Of a DNA stretch of 64,000 bases, positions 50,661 through 60,437 are shown one piece after another. Positions within the stretch are counted from its first letter, which is position 1. Every line of letters starts with the position of its first letter. The notes beneath the pieces were generated by a model that was given only the letters and a program-made list of their open reading frames with translations, was not told where the DNA came from and searched no databases. Source of the stretch: Mucilaginibacter rubeus (lineage in GTDB: Bacteria > Bacteroidota > Bacteroidia > Sphingobacteriales > Sphingobacteriaceae); NCBI RefSeq assembly GCF_014643835.1, contig NZ_BMKD01000001.1, positions 744,001 to 808,000 on the forward strand. The letters run 5' to 3'. Position numbers and translations under genes: made by a program.

Positions 50661-53600
50661 TTGAGCAAGATAATTTTTTTGCGGTCGTTAAGCCTCTCTT
50701 TTATTTTCATATGCATTGCTATTTGCACTAACGCGCAAGGTTCAAACCAGGGTACGGAGTTTTATACTGCATATATTGATCACGTTGATGGTGCAGCAGG
50801 CAGTCCTACCGCGTTGGGCAGGGGTAGTCAGATGGACCTTTACATAACTGCCGACGTAAATACCACTGTAACAGTTGAAGTTGCAGATGGTAGCTTTTCA
50901 AGTACCTACCAGGTTAAGGCGAAGGATATATTAACGGTAGCTATTCCCCCCGAAGCCTTTGTAGGAAACCAGGGGCAGTTTTTAAAGGGGATTCATATCA
51001 AGTCGTTAAAACCTATTGCAGTTTACGCGCATATTTTTGCAGAGAATGTATCGGGCGCAACGCTTCTGCTGCCCGTCAATACGCTCGGTAAAGATTACCT
51101 CTCCATTAACTATAAACAAATATCAAACTCAAACAACGGTACGAAAAATACTGAAGGCGTACCCTCATATTCAACCTTTGCGGTAATAGCTACAGAAGAT
51201 AATACCACGGTTGAAATAACACCCTCGCAACCACTGCTAAACGGGATCCCTGCAAACCAACCATTTACCGTAAATTTAAAAAAAGGCGAAGTATACCAGG
51301 GATTATCAGCTACTGACCTTACCGGTACCCGCATCCACTCAATTGTGAGCGCTGCCGGGGCCTGTAAAAAAATCGCTGTTTTCTCAGGCAGCTCAAAAAT
51401 AAGCATAGGGTGCCAGGGCGATAAGGGATCATCAGATAACCTCTTTCAGCAGGTTTATCCTTTAGCAGTTTGGGGTAAGAACTATGTGACCGCACCTTTA
51501 AAAGGGCGCTATTATGATATCTTAAGAATAGTGCTTAGTTCGCCCGATACAAAAGTTACAGTAAACGGTGCCGCGCCAACGGGAGGGCTAAACAATGGTT
51601 TGTATTACGAGTTTACATCAACTACGACTAATGTTATCACTGCCGATAAACCAATCCAGGTAGTGCAATATGCGGTAACCCAGGGCGAAGGTTTAAATTG
51701 CCAGTTTATTCAAGGTGATACAGGTGATCCTGAAATGATCTATCTGACCCCGATTGAACAAACACTCGATCACGTTACGCTAAACTCAACCGGAAACTAT
51801 AGGATCCTGAATAATTTTATTAATGTTATTATTAAAACAACTGCAGTGCCAACGTTTTCACTCGATGGAGAACCTTATACCCAGTTTTCTCCTGTGCCGA
51901 ACAGTATTTACTCCTATGCACAAATCAGTGTAAACGCAGGCGTGCACAATATCAAAGCTTCAGACGGGTTCAACGCAATTGCCTATGGGTTTGGCAAAAC
52001 GGAATCATACGGTTATGCTGCAGGCACCAACCTTAAAAACCTGAATGAGTTCATTGCCTTATTAAATCTTTCGGATAAGTCGGTACAGGCCAATGGCTGC
52101 GTCGATACTCATTATAAACTGCAGCTTACGCTGCCATTTCAAACCAATAAAATAAGCTGGGATTTTAAGGATGGCAGTGCTGCTGTTGTTGTAGACAACC
52201 CAATACCAACCGGTTCAATCATAAAGGATTCGAAGGTGCTTTATACTTATGAATGTCCGGTAGATAAAACCTATATCGACGGTGATTATAGTGTAGTGGC
52301 GACTGTATTTAACCCTATTGCAGATGAATGCGGATCGAACGAAGATATAGAGTTTGATTTTAATATATCATTGCCACCGGTTGTAAAGTTCAATTTTGCA
52401 AATACCTGTTTTGGCAGCGATGTTCAATTCACCGACCAGTCAACCTCAGGTACACGGCAAATTAAAACATGGCGATGGGACTTTGGCGATGGGTTAACTG
52501 ATGTTGTGCAAAACCCTGTACACAAATATGCCCAACCCGGTTATTACCTGGTTAAACTTTTTGTTACCAATGAAAATGGATGCGGCGCTGCATCTGATCC
52601 AATAAAGATCCATATATCAAAACCACCTCTTGCATCTTTTAGCTATTCGTCGCCGAGCTGTACAGGTCAGGATGTTACATTTACGGATAAGTCCACATCT
52701 GCCGAAGGAAGTATCATTAGCTGGCAATGGGACTTTGGTGATGGCACACCGGTTGAAATTCTTAAAAGCAAGAACCCATTTAACCATACATTTAGTGAAC
52801 CGGGAGATTATTTAGTTAAGCTAACCGTCACAAATGATAATGGTTGTACAAGTAATATAGCCCCGCTGCCTGTTAAAGTTTATCCTGTGCCGGTAGTGGA
52901 TTTTTTATTGCCCGATGCCTGTGAAGATGACTTTGTTCAGTTTACTGATCGAAGCACAATTGCTGATGCCACAGAAGCTGAATTTACCTACGATTGGAAT
53001 TTTGGTGACCCTAATGCAACACCAGCTAACCCGAATATTTCCCACGGGAAAAACCCGAAGCACAAGTTTTTAGCCGGCAACTATCAGGTTACACTTAAGG
53101 TTACTTCAAAAAATGGATGCTCTTTTACATCGGCTTCAAAGTCATTAACAATTAACGGTAGCAAACCAAAAGCTAAAGTAATTATTAAGGATCCGGCTGG
53201 TTTGTGCAGCGCTCAGGAAGTATTTTTTGAAAACCAATCCTCGGTTAATTTCGGCGAGATTACCCGGCTGGAGGTTACTTATGACATCAACGACCCATCA
53301 ACTACGATAGTTTATGACCATCCGGTATATGGAATGCAACTCAGGCATAAATACCCTTTATTTACATCAGGATCGCGGCAGGTTACCTTGCGAGTAATTG
53401 CATATTCGGGTACATCATGCTCTGATGTCGCAGAAATCCCGGTTAATTTAAAAGCATCGCCTGTCGTCATCTTTGATCAGGCGCCGGTTTTTTGTATCGA
53501 ATCGGAGCCCAAAAAATTGTTGCCAAAACCTCAGGGCCCTGTTGGCTCCGGTGTGTTTTCAGGAACAGGGATTAGTACAGATGGTGTGTTTAACCCTGCT

Positions 53601-54194
53601 GTTTCGGGCGTCGGCGAATTTGATATCATGTACATTTATACCACCCGGGACGCGTGCGCTGATACAGTTATGCAGCAGGTTAAGGTAGATGCATCGCCTG
53701 TTGTAACGTTGGGGCCGGATTTTACTATGCTTGAAGGCACAAAGCGTGTTTTAAAACCCATAGTAAACGATAATAACTTAAGTTATAAATGGACACCAGC
53801 AACAGGCCTTGATCATGATAATGTGGCTAATCCTGTTGCAAGTCCGTCGCAGGATATTACCTATCAGGTAGTGGTTACATCGGCACATGGATGCCAGGCT
53901 ATGGCCAGCGTATCGGTAAAGGTTTTAAAGTTTTTAGTCGTTCCCAATGTGTTTACGCCTAATGGAGATGGGGTAAATGACATTTGGAATGTTAAATATT
54001 TAGAAAGTTATCCAAATAATAAGGTTGACGTATACAACCGATTCGGAGAAAAGGTATATTCGTCAATTGGTTATAGTATACCCTGGGATGGGAAATACAA
54101 AGGCTCATATTTGCCTCCCGGGACTTATTATTATATTATTGATCCGAAAAATGGCCGGGAGGTTATTGCAGGTAATGTGACCATTATCAGATAA
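50661..54194 (+). CDS. T9SS-exported PKD-repeat surface protein with gliding-type C-terminal domain
   Basis: This 1177-residue protein begins with TTG and has a signal peptide ending TNAQ. Residues about 30-440 resemble the IgGFc-binding N-terminal region (QGTEFYTAYIDH, FAVIATEDNTTVEITPSQP). About four PKD domains follow from about 573 to 930, with WRWDFGDG and WQWDFGDG landmarks, and then an Ig-like part. The C-terminal 85 residues (VVPNVFTPNGDGVNDIWNV to VIAGNVTIIR) are the gliding motility-associated/T9SS type B sorting domain. It is exported by the type IX system and likely acts in adhesion. PorP/SprF follows after one base. Confidence 0.9.
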   Translation: MSKIIFLRSLSLSFIFICIAICTNAQGSNQGTEFYTAYIDHVDGAAGSPTALGRGSQMDLYITADVNTTVTVEVADGSFSSTYQVKAKDILTVAIPPEAFVGNQGQFLKGIHIKSLKPIAVYAHIFAENVSGATLLLPVNTLGKDYLSINYKQISNSNNGTKNTEGVPSYSTFAVIATEDNTTVEITPSQPLLNGIPANQPFTVNLKKGEVYQGLSATDLTGTRIHSIVSAAGACKKIAVFSGSSKISIGCQGDKGSSDNLFQQVYPLAVWGKNYVTAPLKGRYYDILRIVLSSPDTKVTVNGAAPTGGLNNGLYYEFTSTTTNVITADKPIQVVQYAVTQGEGLNCQFIQGDTGDPEMIYLTPIEQTLDHVTLNSTGNYRILNNFINVIIKTTAVPTFSLDGEPYTQFSPVPNSIYSYAQISVNAGVHNIKASDGFNAIAYGFGKTESYGYAAGTNLKNLNEFIALLNLSDKSVQANGCVDTHYKLQLTLPFQTNKISWDFKDGSAAVVVDNPIPTGSIIKDSKVLYTYECPVDKTYIDGDYSVVATVFNPIADECGSNEDIEFDFNISLPPVVKFNFANTCFGSDVQFTDQSTSGTRQIKTWRWDFGDGLTDVVQNPVHKYAQPGYYLVKLFVTNENGCGAASDPIKIHISKPPLASFSYSSPSCTGQDVTFTDKSTSAEGSIISWQWDFGDGTPVEILKSKNPFNHTFSEPGDYLVKLTVTNDNGCTSNIAPLPVKVYPVPVVDFLLPDACEDDFVQFTDRSTIADATEAEFTYDWNFGDPNATPANPNISHGKNPKHKFLAGNYQVTLKVTSKNGCSFTSASKSLTINGSKPKAKVIIKDPAGLCSAQEVFFENQSSVNFGEITRLEVTYDINDPSTTIVYDHPVYGMQLRHKYPLFTSGSRQVTLRVIAYSGTSCSDVAEIPVNLKASPVVIFDQAPVFCIESEPKKLLPKPQGPVGSGVFSGTGISTDGVFNPAVSGVGEFDIMYIYTTRDACADTVMQQVKVDASPVVTLGPDFTMLEGTKRVLKPIVNDNNLSYKWTPATGLDHDNVANPVASPSQDITYQVVVTSAHGCQAMASVSVKVLKFLVVPNVFTPNGDGVNDIWNVKYLESYPNNKVDVYNRFGEKVYSSIGYSIPWDGKYKGSYLPPGTYYYIIDPKNGREVIAGNVTIIR

Positions 54195-54195
54195 A

Positions 54196-55212
54196 ATGAA
54201 GCGAATTTTATATACTCTACTTATTATTGCCGTAACAATTCAATTAGCAAAAGCACAGCAACGGCCGCAGTACACTCAATACGTATTCAATAATTACCTT
54301 TTAAATCCTGCGTTAAGCGGTATTGAAAACTATACCGATGTAAAACTGGGTTATCGCAGCCAATGGACAGGGCTTGAAGGCGCGCCGGTAACATCCTATT
54401 TTTCAGTAAACGCGCCTATAGGTAACCGGTTTTTACAGGGCGATGCTACTGCATTTCCTGCGGGTGGAGGTTTAAACCCATCAAGCAGGTCATATACACA
54501 AAATTACATGGCTGCGGAGCCGCATCATGGCGTGGGCTTAATGGTGGTGTCTGATAAAACAGGCCCGATAACACAAACCAATATTGACGCTACTTACGCT
54601 TATCACCTCGGCCTCACCGAAACATTGAATTTAGCGGTAGGGGTGTCTGCCGGAGTAAGTCATAATATTATTGACAAAAGTAAACTCACTTATGTTGACC
54701 AAAATGACCCAACCATTAATAGCATCGCGGGCGCGCAGTGGAAACCTGATTTGGGAGTAGGCGTATGGGCTTATTCATCTAATTATTTTTTTGGTGCGTC
54801 GGTACAGCAAATCCTTCCGCAAAATTTATATGTAACTACTTCGACAACTGCTGTACAAAACAAAACGGTACCCCATTATTTTGTGACCGGCGGCGTTAAG
54901 CTTTTCGTATCTGATGATATTACGCTTATGCCTTCAGCCTTGTTGAAATTTATAGCACCGGTTCCGGTAACTTTTGATGTGAACATGAAAATGTCATTTA
55001 AAGACAGGTTCTGGATTGGTGGTTCATACCGCCGCAATGATTCATACGCGGCATTGGTTGGATTTAACCTGAGTTCGCTTATTAATGTTGGCTACTCATA
55101 CGATTTTACAACATCTGCCCTAAATACGGTGAGTCATGGTTCGCATGAAATTGTGTTAGGCATCCTGCTTAATAATCGATATAAAGTAACTTGCCCTCAG
55201 CATACTTTTTAA
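54196..55212 (+). CDS. PorP/SprF-family type IX secretion outer-membrane protein
   Basis: The 338-residue protein has a signal peptide (about 1-20, ending AKAQ). It starts QRPQYTQYVFNNYLLNPALSG, the hallmark of the PorP/SprF family, then a 14-strand-type barrel with HHGVGLMVVSDKTGP. SprF-like proteins attach to or help secrete the type B CTD partner encoded just upstream, and the one-base gap indicates coupling. Confidence 0.93.
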   Translation: MKRILYTLLIIAVTIQLAKAQQRPQYTQYVFNNYLLNPALSGIENYTDVKLGYRSQWTGLEGAPVTSYFSVNAPIGNRFLQGDATAFPAGGGLNPSSRSYTQNYMAAEPHHGVGLMVVSDKTGPITQTNIDATYAYHLGLTETLNLAVGVSAGVSHNIIDKSKLTYVDQNDPTINSIAGAQWKPDLGVGVWAYSSNYFFGASVQQILPQNLYVTTSTTAVQNKTVPHYFVTGGVKLFVSDDITLMPSALLKFIAPVPVTFDVNMKMSFKDRFWIGGSYRRNDSYAALVGFNLSSLINVGYSYDFTTSALNTVSHGSHEIVLGILLNNRYKVTCPQHTF

Positions 55213-55473
55213 TTTTAAAAAGCGTTTTTAATATACTGGCGGATAAACTGCCGTATCGTTCGAGATTAGTCCGAATCAAGCTCTGTAATCCGGTTCGGCT
55301 CGCGAAGGCGCAATTATGCCATGCTGCATAACATTTATAAACTATTTTGAAGCTTCCTAATAATTACAACTATAATAGTTTTAATTTACGATATTTAATT
55401 TCTTAAAAGGATAAAAAATAAAACAATACAATTGTTTCGTAGGTTTATTAAATAACAACTAAAATTAAAACCT

Positions 55474-55875
55474 ATGAATACCAATAATGAAAACTGGGGA
55501 AACCAGGATAATGATCGTAATGATTTTGAAAACAACACCAACTCATTTTCTGTGAATGGTGATGAAGCCTATCCAAACCGTGATCTTGAAAACGATGATG
55601 ATGATCTGGATGAGGTAGACGATATAGTAGACTATGATGAACAGCCTGAAGTAGAAAAACCCGAAGACGAACAGGTGGGTACCCATAGTCAATCGGAGAT
55701 TGACCAGCCCAACAGAAGCGCCGACACCTCATTTAGCGAGCAAACAGATGTAACACCGCCGAATAAAAAGGAATTTCCATCGGTAGGCCCCGCTAAAACT
55801 GATTTTGAGAGCCGCCCGCAAGGACGCACCACCGGCAGGATGGTTGGTCATGAACCAGGAACTGAAGGAATTTAG
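55474..55875 (+). CDS. Small acidic disordered protein
   Basis: The 133-residue protein has almost no hydrophobic segments and runs of acidic residues (LENDDDDLDEVDDIVDYDEQ). Asn dominates the N-terminus and the C-terminus is Gly/Pro/Arg-rich (GRTTGRMVGHEPGTEG). No domain is recognised. Hydrophilic, disordered proteins of this kind are often stress-induced. TACAATTG (one mismatch to the -7 box) lies about 50 bases upstream. It is followed by another small hydrophilic gene, and the two likely form an operon. Confidence 0.65.
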   Translation: MNTNNENWGNQDNDRNDFENNTNSFSVNGDEAYPNRDLENDDDDLDEVDDIVDYDEQPEVEKPEDEQVGTHSQSEIDQPNRSADTSFSEQTDVTPPNKKEFPSVGPAKTDFESRPQGRTTGRMVGHEPGTEGI

Positions 55876-55879
55876 TAAA

Positions 55880-55885
55880 AGGAGG
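55880..55885 (+). promoter_or_regulatory. Perfect Shine-Dalgarno before the second small gene
   Basis: AGGAGG ends 8 bases before the ATG at 55894. Strong Shine-Dalgarno sites are rare in Bacteroidota, and I noticed no comparable one at other starts in this window. Confidence 0.6.
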
Positions 55886-55893
55886 GTATAATC

Positions 55894-56127
55894 ATGAATG
55901 ATTATAAAAATGACTATCCTGCTTCCCGGCAGGGTAATATTAAGGAGACCAGGGAAAGTAACATTAAAGACAGCTATAACTATGCTGCCCGAAACAACCC
56001 CTGTCTTGAAACAAAAGGTCCTCAAAGAAAACACTTTAAAGTTTTACATGAGGATGGGAGCCTGGCTGATCTTCCGGATCCAAATGTTGAAGGAGCAGGT
56101 GTCGGAGATGGCACAATAGGCCGTTAA
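55894..56127 (+). CDS. Small hydrophilic protein of unknown function
   Basis: The 77-residue protein is rich in Asn, Lys, Glu and Gly. It has a KVLHEDGSLADLPDPNVEG segment and a C-terminal GAGVGDGTIGR. It has no membrane segment. It follows the acidic gene by 18 bases with a perfect Shine-Dalgarno, and a bidirectional terminator follows. I recognise no family; the pairing suggests joint stress-related expression, which is inference. Confidence 0.65.
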   Translation: MNDYKNDYPASRQGNIKETRESNIKDSYNYAARNNPCLETKGPQRKHFKVLHEDGSLADLPDPNVEGAGVGDGTIGR

Positions 56128-56131
56128 GCAA

Positions 56132-56160
56132 AAAAGGTGACCGAAATGGCCACCTTTTTT
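56132..56160. terminator. Bidirectional terminator
   Basis: AAAAAAGGTGACC pairs with GGCCACCTTTTTT around GAAAT. It separates the small hydrophilic gene from convergent arginine decarboxylase. Confidence 0.8.
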
Positions 56161-56184
56161 ATGCTGTTATGATTAGATTTACAA

Positions 56185-57579
56185 TTACGTGGTATAACCC
56201 AGAATTTTCAATACTTGCTTGCTGTTTTGCTCTTCTCCAAACACCTCAAAGTTAAACGTTTCGTCCCTGTTACGGCGAATGATCACATGCTTGGGTGATG
56301 GCAGTAGGCAGTGGTGGATACCGCCGTAGCCACTTAATACTTCCTGGTAGGCGCCGGTATTAAAGAAGCCTAAATATTGCACCTTACGGGTTTTAGGCAT
56401 AAATACGCTGTTCATATGCGCTTCCTGGTTGTAATAATCCTGCCCGTCGCAGGTGATACCCCCAAGGTTTACACGTTCGTATTCCGAATCCCAGTTGTTA
56501 ACCGGCAACAGGATATATTTTTGGTTCAACGCCCAAACGTCAGGCAGATTGGTAATAAACGAGCCATCAAGCATCAGCCAGCGTTCGCGGTCGTTTTGTT
56601 GTTTACGGCCTAATACCTTGTATAGGATACCAGAAGCTTCGGCTACAGTATACTTACCGAATTCGGTAATGATATCCGGTTCCATGGTATCATGCTCAGC
56701 ACATATCTCTTTGATCCGGCTTACTATTTCGTTGATCATGTATTCATAATCAAAATCGAAAACCAGTGAATCTTTAAATGGCATACCACCGCCAATATCA
56801 AGCGTATCCAGATGCGGGTTTACTTTTTTGAATTTGCAGTAAAGAGTTACATATTTTTCAAGCTCGTTCCAGTAGTATGGTGTATCGGATATACCGGAGT
56901 TGATGAAGAAATGTAACAGCTTAACCTGGAAGTTAGGGTTATCCTCAATTTTGTTATGATAAAAATCAATAACATCTTCCATACGCACACCCAAACGTGA
57001 AGTATAAAACTGAGAATCAGGCTGTTCTTCAGCTGCGATCCGGATGCCCAGATTGCAAGGGGTGTCCATCTCAATTTCGTCGTCGTAAAGGTTAAATTCT
57101 TCTTTATTATCCAATACCGGAATGATGTTTTTAAAGCCATCATGCAGCATATCAATAATATATGTTTTGTACTGGAAGGTTTTAAAGCCGTTGCATATTA
57201 CGGTTATATCCTTTGTTACAGTACCTTTTTTCTCCAGTGCATCAATCATCGGCATATCAAAGGCCGATGATGTTTCCAGGTGGATCTCGTTTTTCAGGGC
57301 TTCTTCAACAATGTGCTTGAAATGCGAGCTCTTGGTACAATAGCAGTATTTATAACTGCCGCGATAGTTGTTTTTGATGATGGCCTGTTGAAACAGCAGT
57401 TTAGCTTGCTGGATCTTTTTGGATATCATAGGCAGATAAGTAAAGCGTAAGGGAGTACCGTACGTTTCAATCATCTCCATCAAATTTAGGTCCTGAAAGT
57501 ATAGTTCATCGTCGATGATCTCAAAACCATCCTGTGGAAAGCCTACACTTAAGTCAAGAAATTCCTGATAACTCTGCAT
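56185..57579 (-). CDS. speA: Arginine decarboxylase (short Bacteroidota form)
   Basis: The 464-residue PLP enzyme has the alanine-racemase-like barrel of fold III decarboxylases: YGTPLRFTYLPMISKKIQQA, the PLP-lysine region SYKYCYCTKSSHFKHIVEEA, and LDIGGGMPFKD for phosphate binding. It lacks the large insert of E. coli SpeA (about 660 aa), as is normal in Bacteroidota, where this form is annotated as arginine decarboxylase. It makes agmatine for polyamine synthesis. Decarboxylation of another basic amino acid cannot be fully excluded. It is a single gene. Confidence 0.87.
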   Translation of the reverse strand: MQSYQEFLDLSVGFPQDGFEIIDDELYFQDLNLMEMIETYGTPLRFTYLPMISKKIQQAKLLFQQAIIKNNYRGSYKYCYCTKSSHFKHIVEEALKNEIHLETSSAFDMPMIDALEKKGTVTKDITVICNGFKTFQYKTYIIDMLHDGFKNIIPVLDNKEEFNLYDDEIEMDTPCNLGIRIAAEEQPDSQFYTSRLGVRMEDVIDFYHNKIEDNPNFQVKLLHFFINSGISDTPYYWNELEKYVTLYCKFKKVNPHLDTLDIGGGMPFKDSLVFDFDYEYMINEIVSRIKEICAEHDTMEPDIITEFGKYTVAEASGILYKVLGRKQQNDRERWLMLDGSFITNLPDVWALNQKYILLPVNNWDSEYERVNLGGITCDGQDYYNQEAHMNSVFMPKTRKVQYLGFFNTGAYQEVLSGYGGIHHCLLPSPKHVIIRRNRDETFNFEVFGEEQNSKQVLKILGYTT

Positions 57580-57809
57580 CCTTAAAAATTTTGGGGCAAA
57601 AATGTAATTTTTAAACGGAATATTTGGCTATTTGTTAGGATTAATTTTATTGACAGAATGTAATGTTTTTGAGGTAGAAGCCGGATTGGCCAGTACTTAC
57701 TGCAATACAGCAGGTTCCGGTTGATAATCAATAGATATTTTCGATAATAACAAACCTGGAGTATAGGTGACCGAGGGTTAGCAGAAATTCAAAATTCTGA
57801 TGGACATAC

Positions 57810-58790
57810 CTATGCTACAGCCGCTTCTTTGTTATATTTATTACGGTAATCAATTGGCGAGAGCCCGGTGATCTTTTTAAAAACTGTACGAAATGCTTTG
57901 GCATCGGTATACCCAACATCATACATTACCTCATTGATGTTTTTGGGGGTACTTTCCAATTGTTTTTTGGCTGCTTCAATTTTTACGCGCTGTATATATT
58001 CGACCGGGGTATTGTTGGTGGCTTTTTTAAACCGGCGTTCAAAATGCCTGCGGCCAATAGCATACATTGATGACAGGTCTTCAACTGAGATTTTTTCGGT
58101 AACGTTATTCTCTATGTATTCCTGGGCTTGCTTTATAGGATTGTCTTCATGTTTTTTTTGCCCGGTGAACATAGCAAATGGGGACTGACTTTTCCGGTCG
58201 ATCTCTAAAGCATAGATCTTGGCGGCCATGATGGCTATATCCCGACCAGCATATTTTTCAATCAATAACAGTAATAAACTCCAGTAAGAGGTAGCGCCGC
58301 CGCTTGAATATAAACCCTGCTGTTCGGTAACAATACGCCCGTCAACCAGCTTCACTTCCGGGAACATATTTCTGAAGGCATCAGCTGTAATCCAATGGCT
58401 GGAACACTCTTTACCGTTCAATAACCCTGTAGAGGCCAATATGAATGAGCCGATACAAAGACTTGCTATTTCGGCGCCGTTGTTATATTGGTTGATGATC
58501 CACGGTACAAAATCCCGGTTTACGTTTACCGCATTTTGAAGATCGCCGCTTATGGCAGGGATGATCACCATATCGCTTTTTTGCAGATCGCTTAACAAAA
58601 TATCCGTATGAACCGAAAACATGCCGCCATGCACCTTAACTTCTTTAGAAAGCCCAACCATCTGTACGTCAAAAACAGGTTGCCTCCCCATGGATTGTAA
58701 AAAATCGTTGGCGCCTGTAAAAATGGTTCGGGCGTCAACGATGCTGGCTAAAACTGCTTCGTTGGGTATCAGGATGGCAACATGTTTCAT
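57810..58790 (-). CDS. GlxA-type regulator: DJ-1/PfpI domain plus AraC helix-turn-helix
   Basis: From the ATG at 58788-58790 the protein has 326 residues. Residues 1-190 form the DJ-1/PfpI fold with the nucleophile-elbow region ASLCIGSFILASTGLLNGKE (Cys kept). Residues about 225-315 hold the AraC double helix-turn-helix (RRHFERRFKKATNNTPVEYI, EVMYDVGYTDAKAFRTVFKK). GlxA-type regulators sense small metabolites by unknown chemistry. It is divergent from a DoxX-family gene that it may control. The in-frame region up to 58850 is less family-like. Confidence 0.9.
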   Translation of the reverse strand: MKHVAILIPNEAVLASIVDARTIFTGANDFLQSMGRQPVFDVQMVGLSKEVKVHGGMFSVHTDILLSDLQKSDMVIIPAISGDLQNAVNVNRDFVPWIINQYNNGAEIASLCIGSFILASTGLLNGKECSSHWITADAFRNMFPEVKLVDGRIVTEQQGLYSSGGATSYWSLLLLLIEKYAGRDIAIMAAKIYALEIDRKSQSPFAMFTGQKKHEDNPIKQAQEYIENNVTEKISVEDLSSMYAIGRRHFERRFKKATNNTPVEYIQRVKIEAAKKQLESTPKNINEVMYDVGYTDAKAFRTVFKKITGLSPIDYRNKYNKEAAVA

Positions 58791-58898
58791 TTTATTATTG
58801 TATAACTGGTTATCTGGGATAAAGATAGCGAACACTAAAGTCGCAAACAACCCCTTAACAAGTCCTTTTTACGTGCTACACAACTTTATCGCCCGAGA

Positions 58899-58906
58899 TA
58901 ACTTTG
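58899..58906 (+). promoter_or_regulatory. -7 promoter box of the DoxX gene
   Basis: TAACTTTG is an exact TAnnTTTG match 42 bases before the DoxX ATG. Confidence 0.45.
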
Positions 58907-58948
58907 TATCGTTAACAAATATGTAAATCACACAAAACAAATATCATC

Positions 58949-59371
58949 ATGAAACCAAAAACAATTAAAACCCTTTATTGGATCTTTACCGTCCTTTTTT
59001 TATTAGCTATGCTTGGCGATGCATACGGAGGGATCACAATGCAGCAGGCAGGCAAAGATTCATTAGCTAAACTTGGTTACCCTTTTTACCTCATGGTTAT
59101 TATGGGGGCGGCAAAAATAGCAGGTGTACTGGCCATAGCTCAAACCAGGTATCAGGTTATTAAAGAATGGGCTTATTCAGGCTTCACCATCAGCTTTATC
59201 GGTGCATTTTTATCATGGCTTGCTGTTGGAGCCGGGGCAGCTATGCTCATTCCGCCGGTAGTTATGCTGCTTGTTATGTTCCTTACCTACTATTTATGGA
59301 AAAGGTATGAGCAGGTAAAAGAGCTGGGCTTAACCAATACCAAACTTGCCGGAAATACCGAACTGGCTTAA
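58949..59371 (+). CDS. DoxX-family membrane protein
   Basis: The 140-residue protein has four membrane helices (about 8-28, 48-68, 75-95, 100-120) and the DoxX-like pattern YPFYLMVIMGAAKIAGVLAI. DoxX-like proteins are small inner-membrane proteins linked to redox or quinone-type reactions, often without proof. It is followed by a dihydrofolate-reductase-like gene and preceded by the divergent GlxA-type regulator, a grouping common in Bacteroidota. Confidence 0.87.
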   Translation: MKPKTIKTLYWIFTVLFLLAMLGDAYGGITMQQAGKDSLAKLGYPFYLMVIMGAAKIAGVLAIAQTRYQVIKEWAYSGFTISFIGAFLSWLAVGAGAAMLIPPVVMLLVMFLTYYLWKRYEQVKELGLTNTKLAGNTELA

Positions 59372-59433
59372 TGTTTTTAGTTTAATTATAAATTCCGGGT
59401 TTATCAATAAACCCGGTTTGCTTGTTTATCACC

Positions 59434-60009
59434 ATGCGCAAACTAATTGTATCCTTAAACATTACGCTGGATGGTTTTGTAGCGGCGGAGGATGAGGGCC
59501 TTGATTGGCACTATCAATACTGGACGGATGAAATAGCCGAGACAACAACAGAATTGCTTAGCCGGGCCGATACTATTTTATTGGGTAAAAACACCTATCA
59601 GGCTATGGCTGCCTATTGGCCTTTTCAGGCCAAGTGCATGAACTTTCCGCGTACGGATATTGCTTATGCAGATATGATGAACAACTACCTAAAAGTGGTT
59701 ATGTCCTCAACAATGACCTCCGTGTGGTGGAACAATTCATTACTGCTCAAAGGAAATCTGAAGAAAGCTGTTGAGCATTTAAAAAAGCAGCATGGCCGTG
59801 ACATCCTTACTTACGGAAGCATCAGTGTGGTTAAAAAACTGGTGACCGCGAATTTGGTTGATGAGTACCAGTTTTGGATCCACCCGGTAATTTTAGGCAA
59901 TGGTAAAGCACTTTTCAAGGGGGTAAAAAATACCTTACCTTTAAAACTGGTTTTAAAGAAAGTTTTTTCATCGGGTGTTATTTTGATGGTTTATCAATCA
60001 CATAATTAA
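59434..60009 (+). CDS. Dihydrofolate reductase-like / RibD C-terminal-domain protein
   Basis: From the ATG at 59434 the protein has 191 residues and begins MRKLIVSLNITLDGFVAAED, the typical start of the YyaP/RibD_C family. It also has ADTILLGKNTYQAMAAYWP and DILTYGSISVVKKLVTANLV for NADPH binding. The family fold is that of dihydrofolate reductase, but its substrates are mostly unknown. It follows the DoxX gene at 62 bases. Confidence 0.88.
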   Translation: MRKLIVSLNITLDGFVAAEDEGLDWHYQYWTDEIAETTTELLSRADTILLGKNTYQAMAAYWPFQAKCMNFPRTDIAYADMMNNYLKVVMSSTMTSVWWNNSLLLKGNLKKAVEHLKKQHGRDILTYGSISVVKKLVTANLVDEYQFWIHPVILGNGKALFKGVKNTLPLKLVLKKVFSSGVILMVYQSHN

Positions 60010-60113
60010 CTTAGGTAACAGAATCAAACCAACCGGGTTAAAACGCATCTTTACTGCTGACACACTGTTGTCAATAGCGCGTTGCACCTTTGTATATAAA
60101 AATGTGATCCGTT

Positions 60114-60437
60114 ATGAACAGAGCCGACAGGTTGCTCAGAGTATTGGTGCTGCTGCAAACCAGGGATATGGTTTCTATCGACCTGCTGAAATCACATTTT
60201 CATATCAGTACCCGTACAGCCTATCAGGACCTTGAGTGCCTGAAGCAATTAAAAATAACAGTGACCTTTGAAGCTGAAAAGGGGTGTTTGGTTTTAGTCG
60301 CAAGCTGCCCTTCACCCGATAGAAAAAATGACATCATTTCTCAGCCTATGCTGGTTATTCCGGCGGCCATAAAAAATGAAATGTTATCAATTATCCCGCG
60401 TGTGGTAAATAATGATCCTCAAAACTCATCGTCGTAG
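60114..60437 (+). CDS. Orphan HTH protein (DeoR/WYL-type N-terminus without WYL domain)
   Basis: The 107-residue protein has an HTH_11-like winged helix (NRADRLLRVLVLLQTRDMVS, FHISTRTAYQDLECLKQLKI) that normally begins 300-residue WYL regulators. Only about 45 residues follow (ending NNDPQNSSS), so the ligand domain is absent. It may be a truncated gene or a genuine short regulator. Its 3' end overlaps the convergent transmembrane HTH gene by 19 bases. Confidence 0.65.
   Translation: MNRADRLLRVLVLLQTRDMVSIDLLKSHFHISTRTAYQDLECLKQLKITVTFEAEKGCLVLVASCPSPDRKNDIISQPMLVIPAAIKNEMLSIIPRVVNNDPQNSSS

Noticed and set aside
55472-55732. 86-codon minus-strand frame over the acidic gene
   Set aside because: Antisense of a GAT-rich low-complexity stretch, giving a His/Arg-rich artefact.
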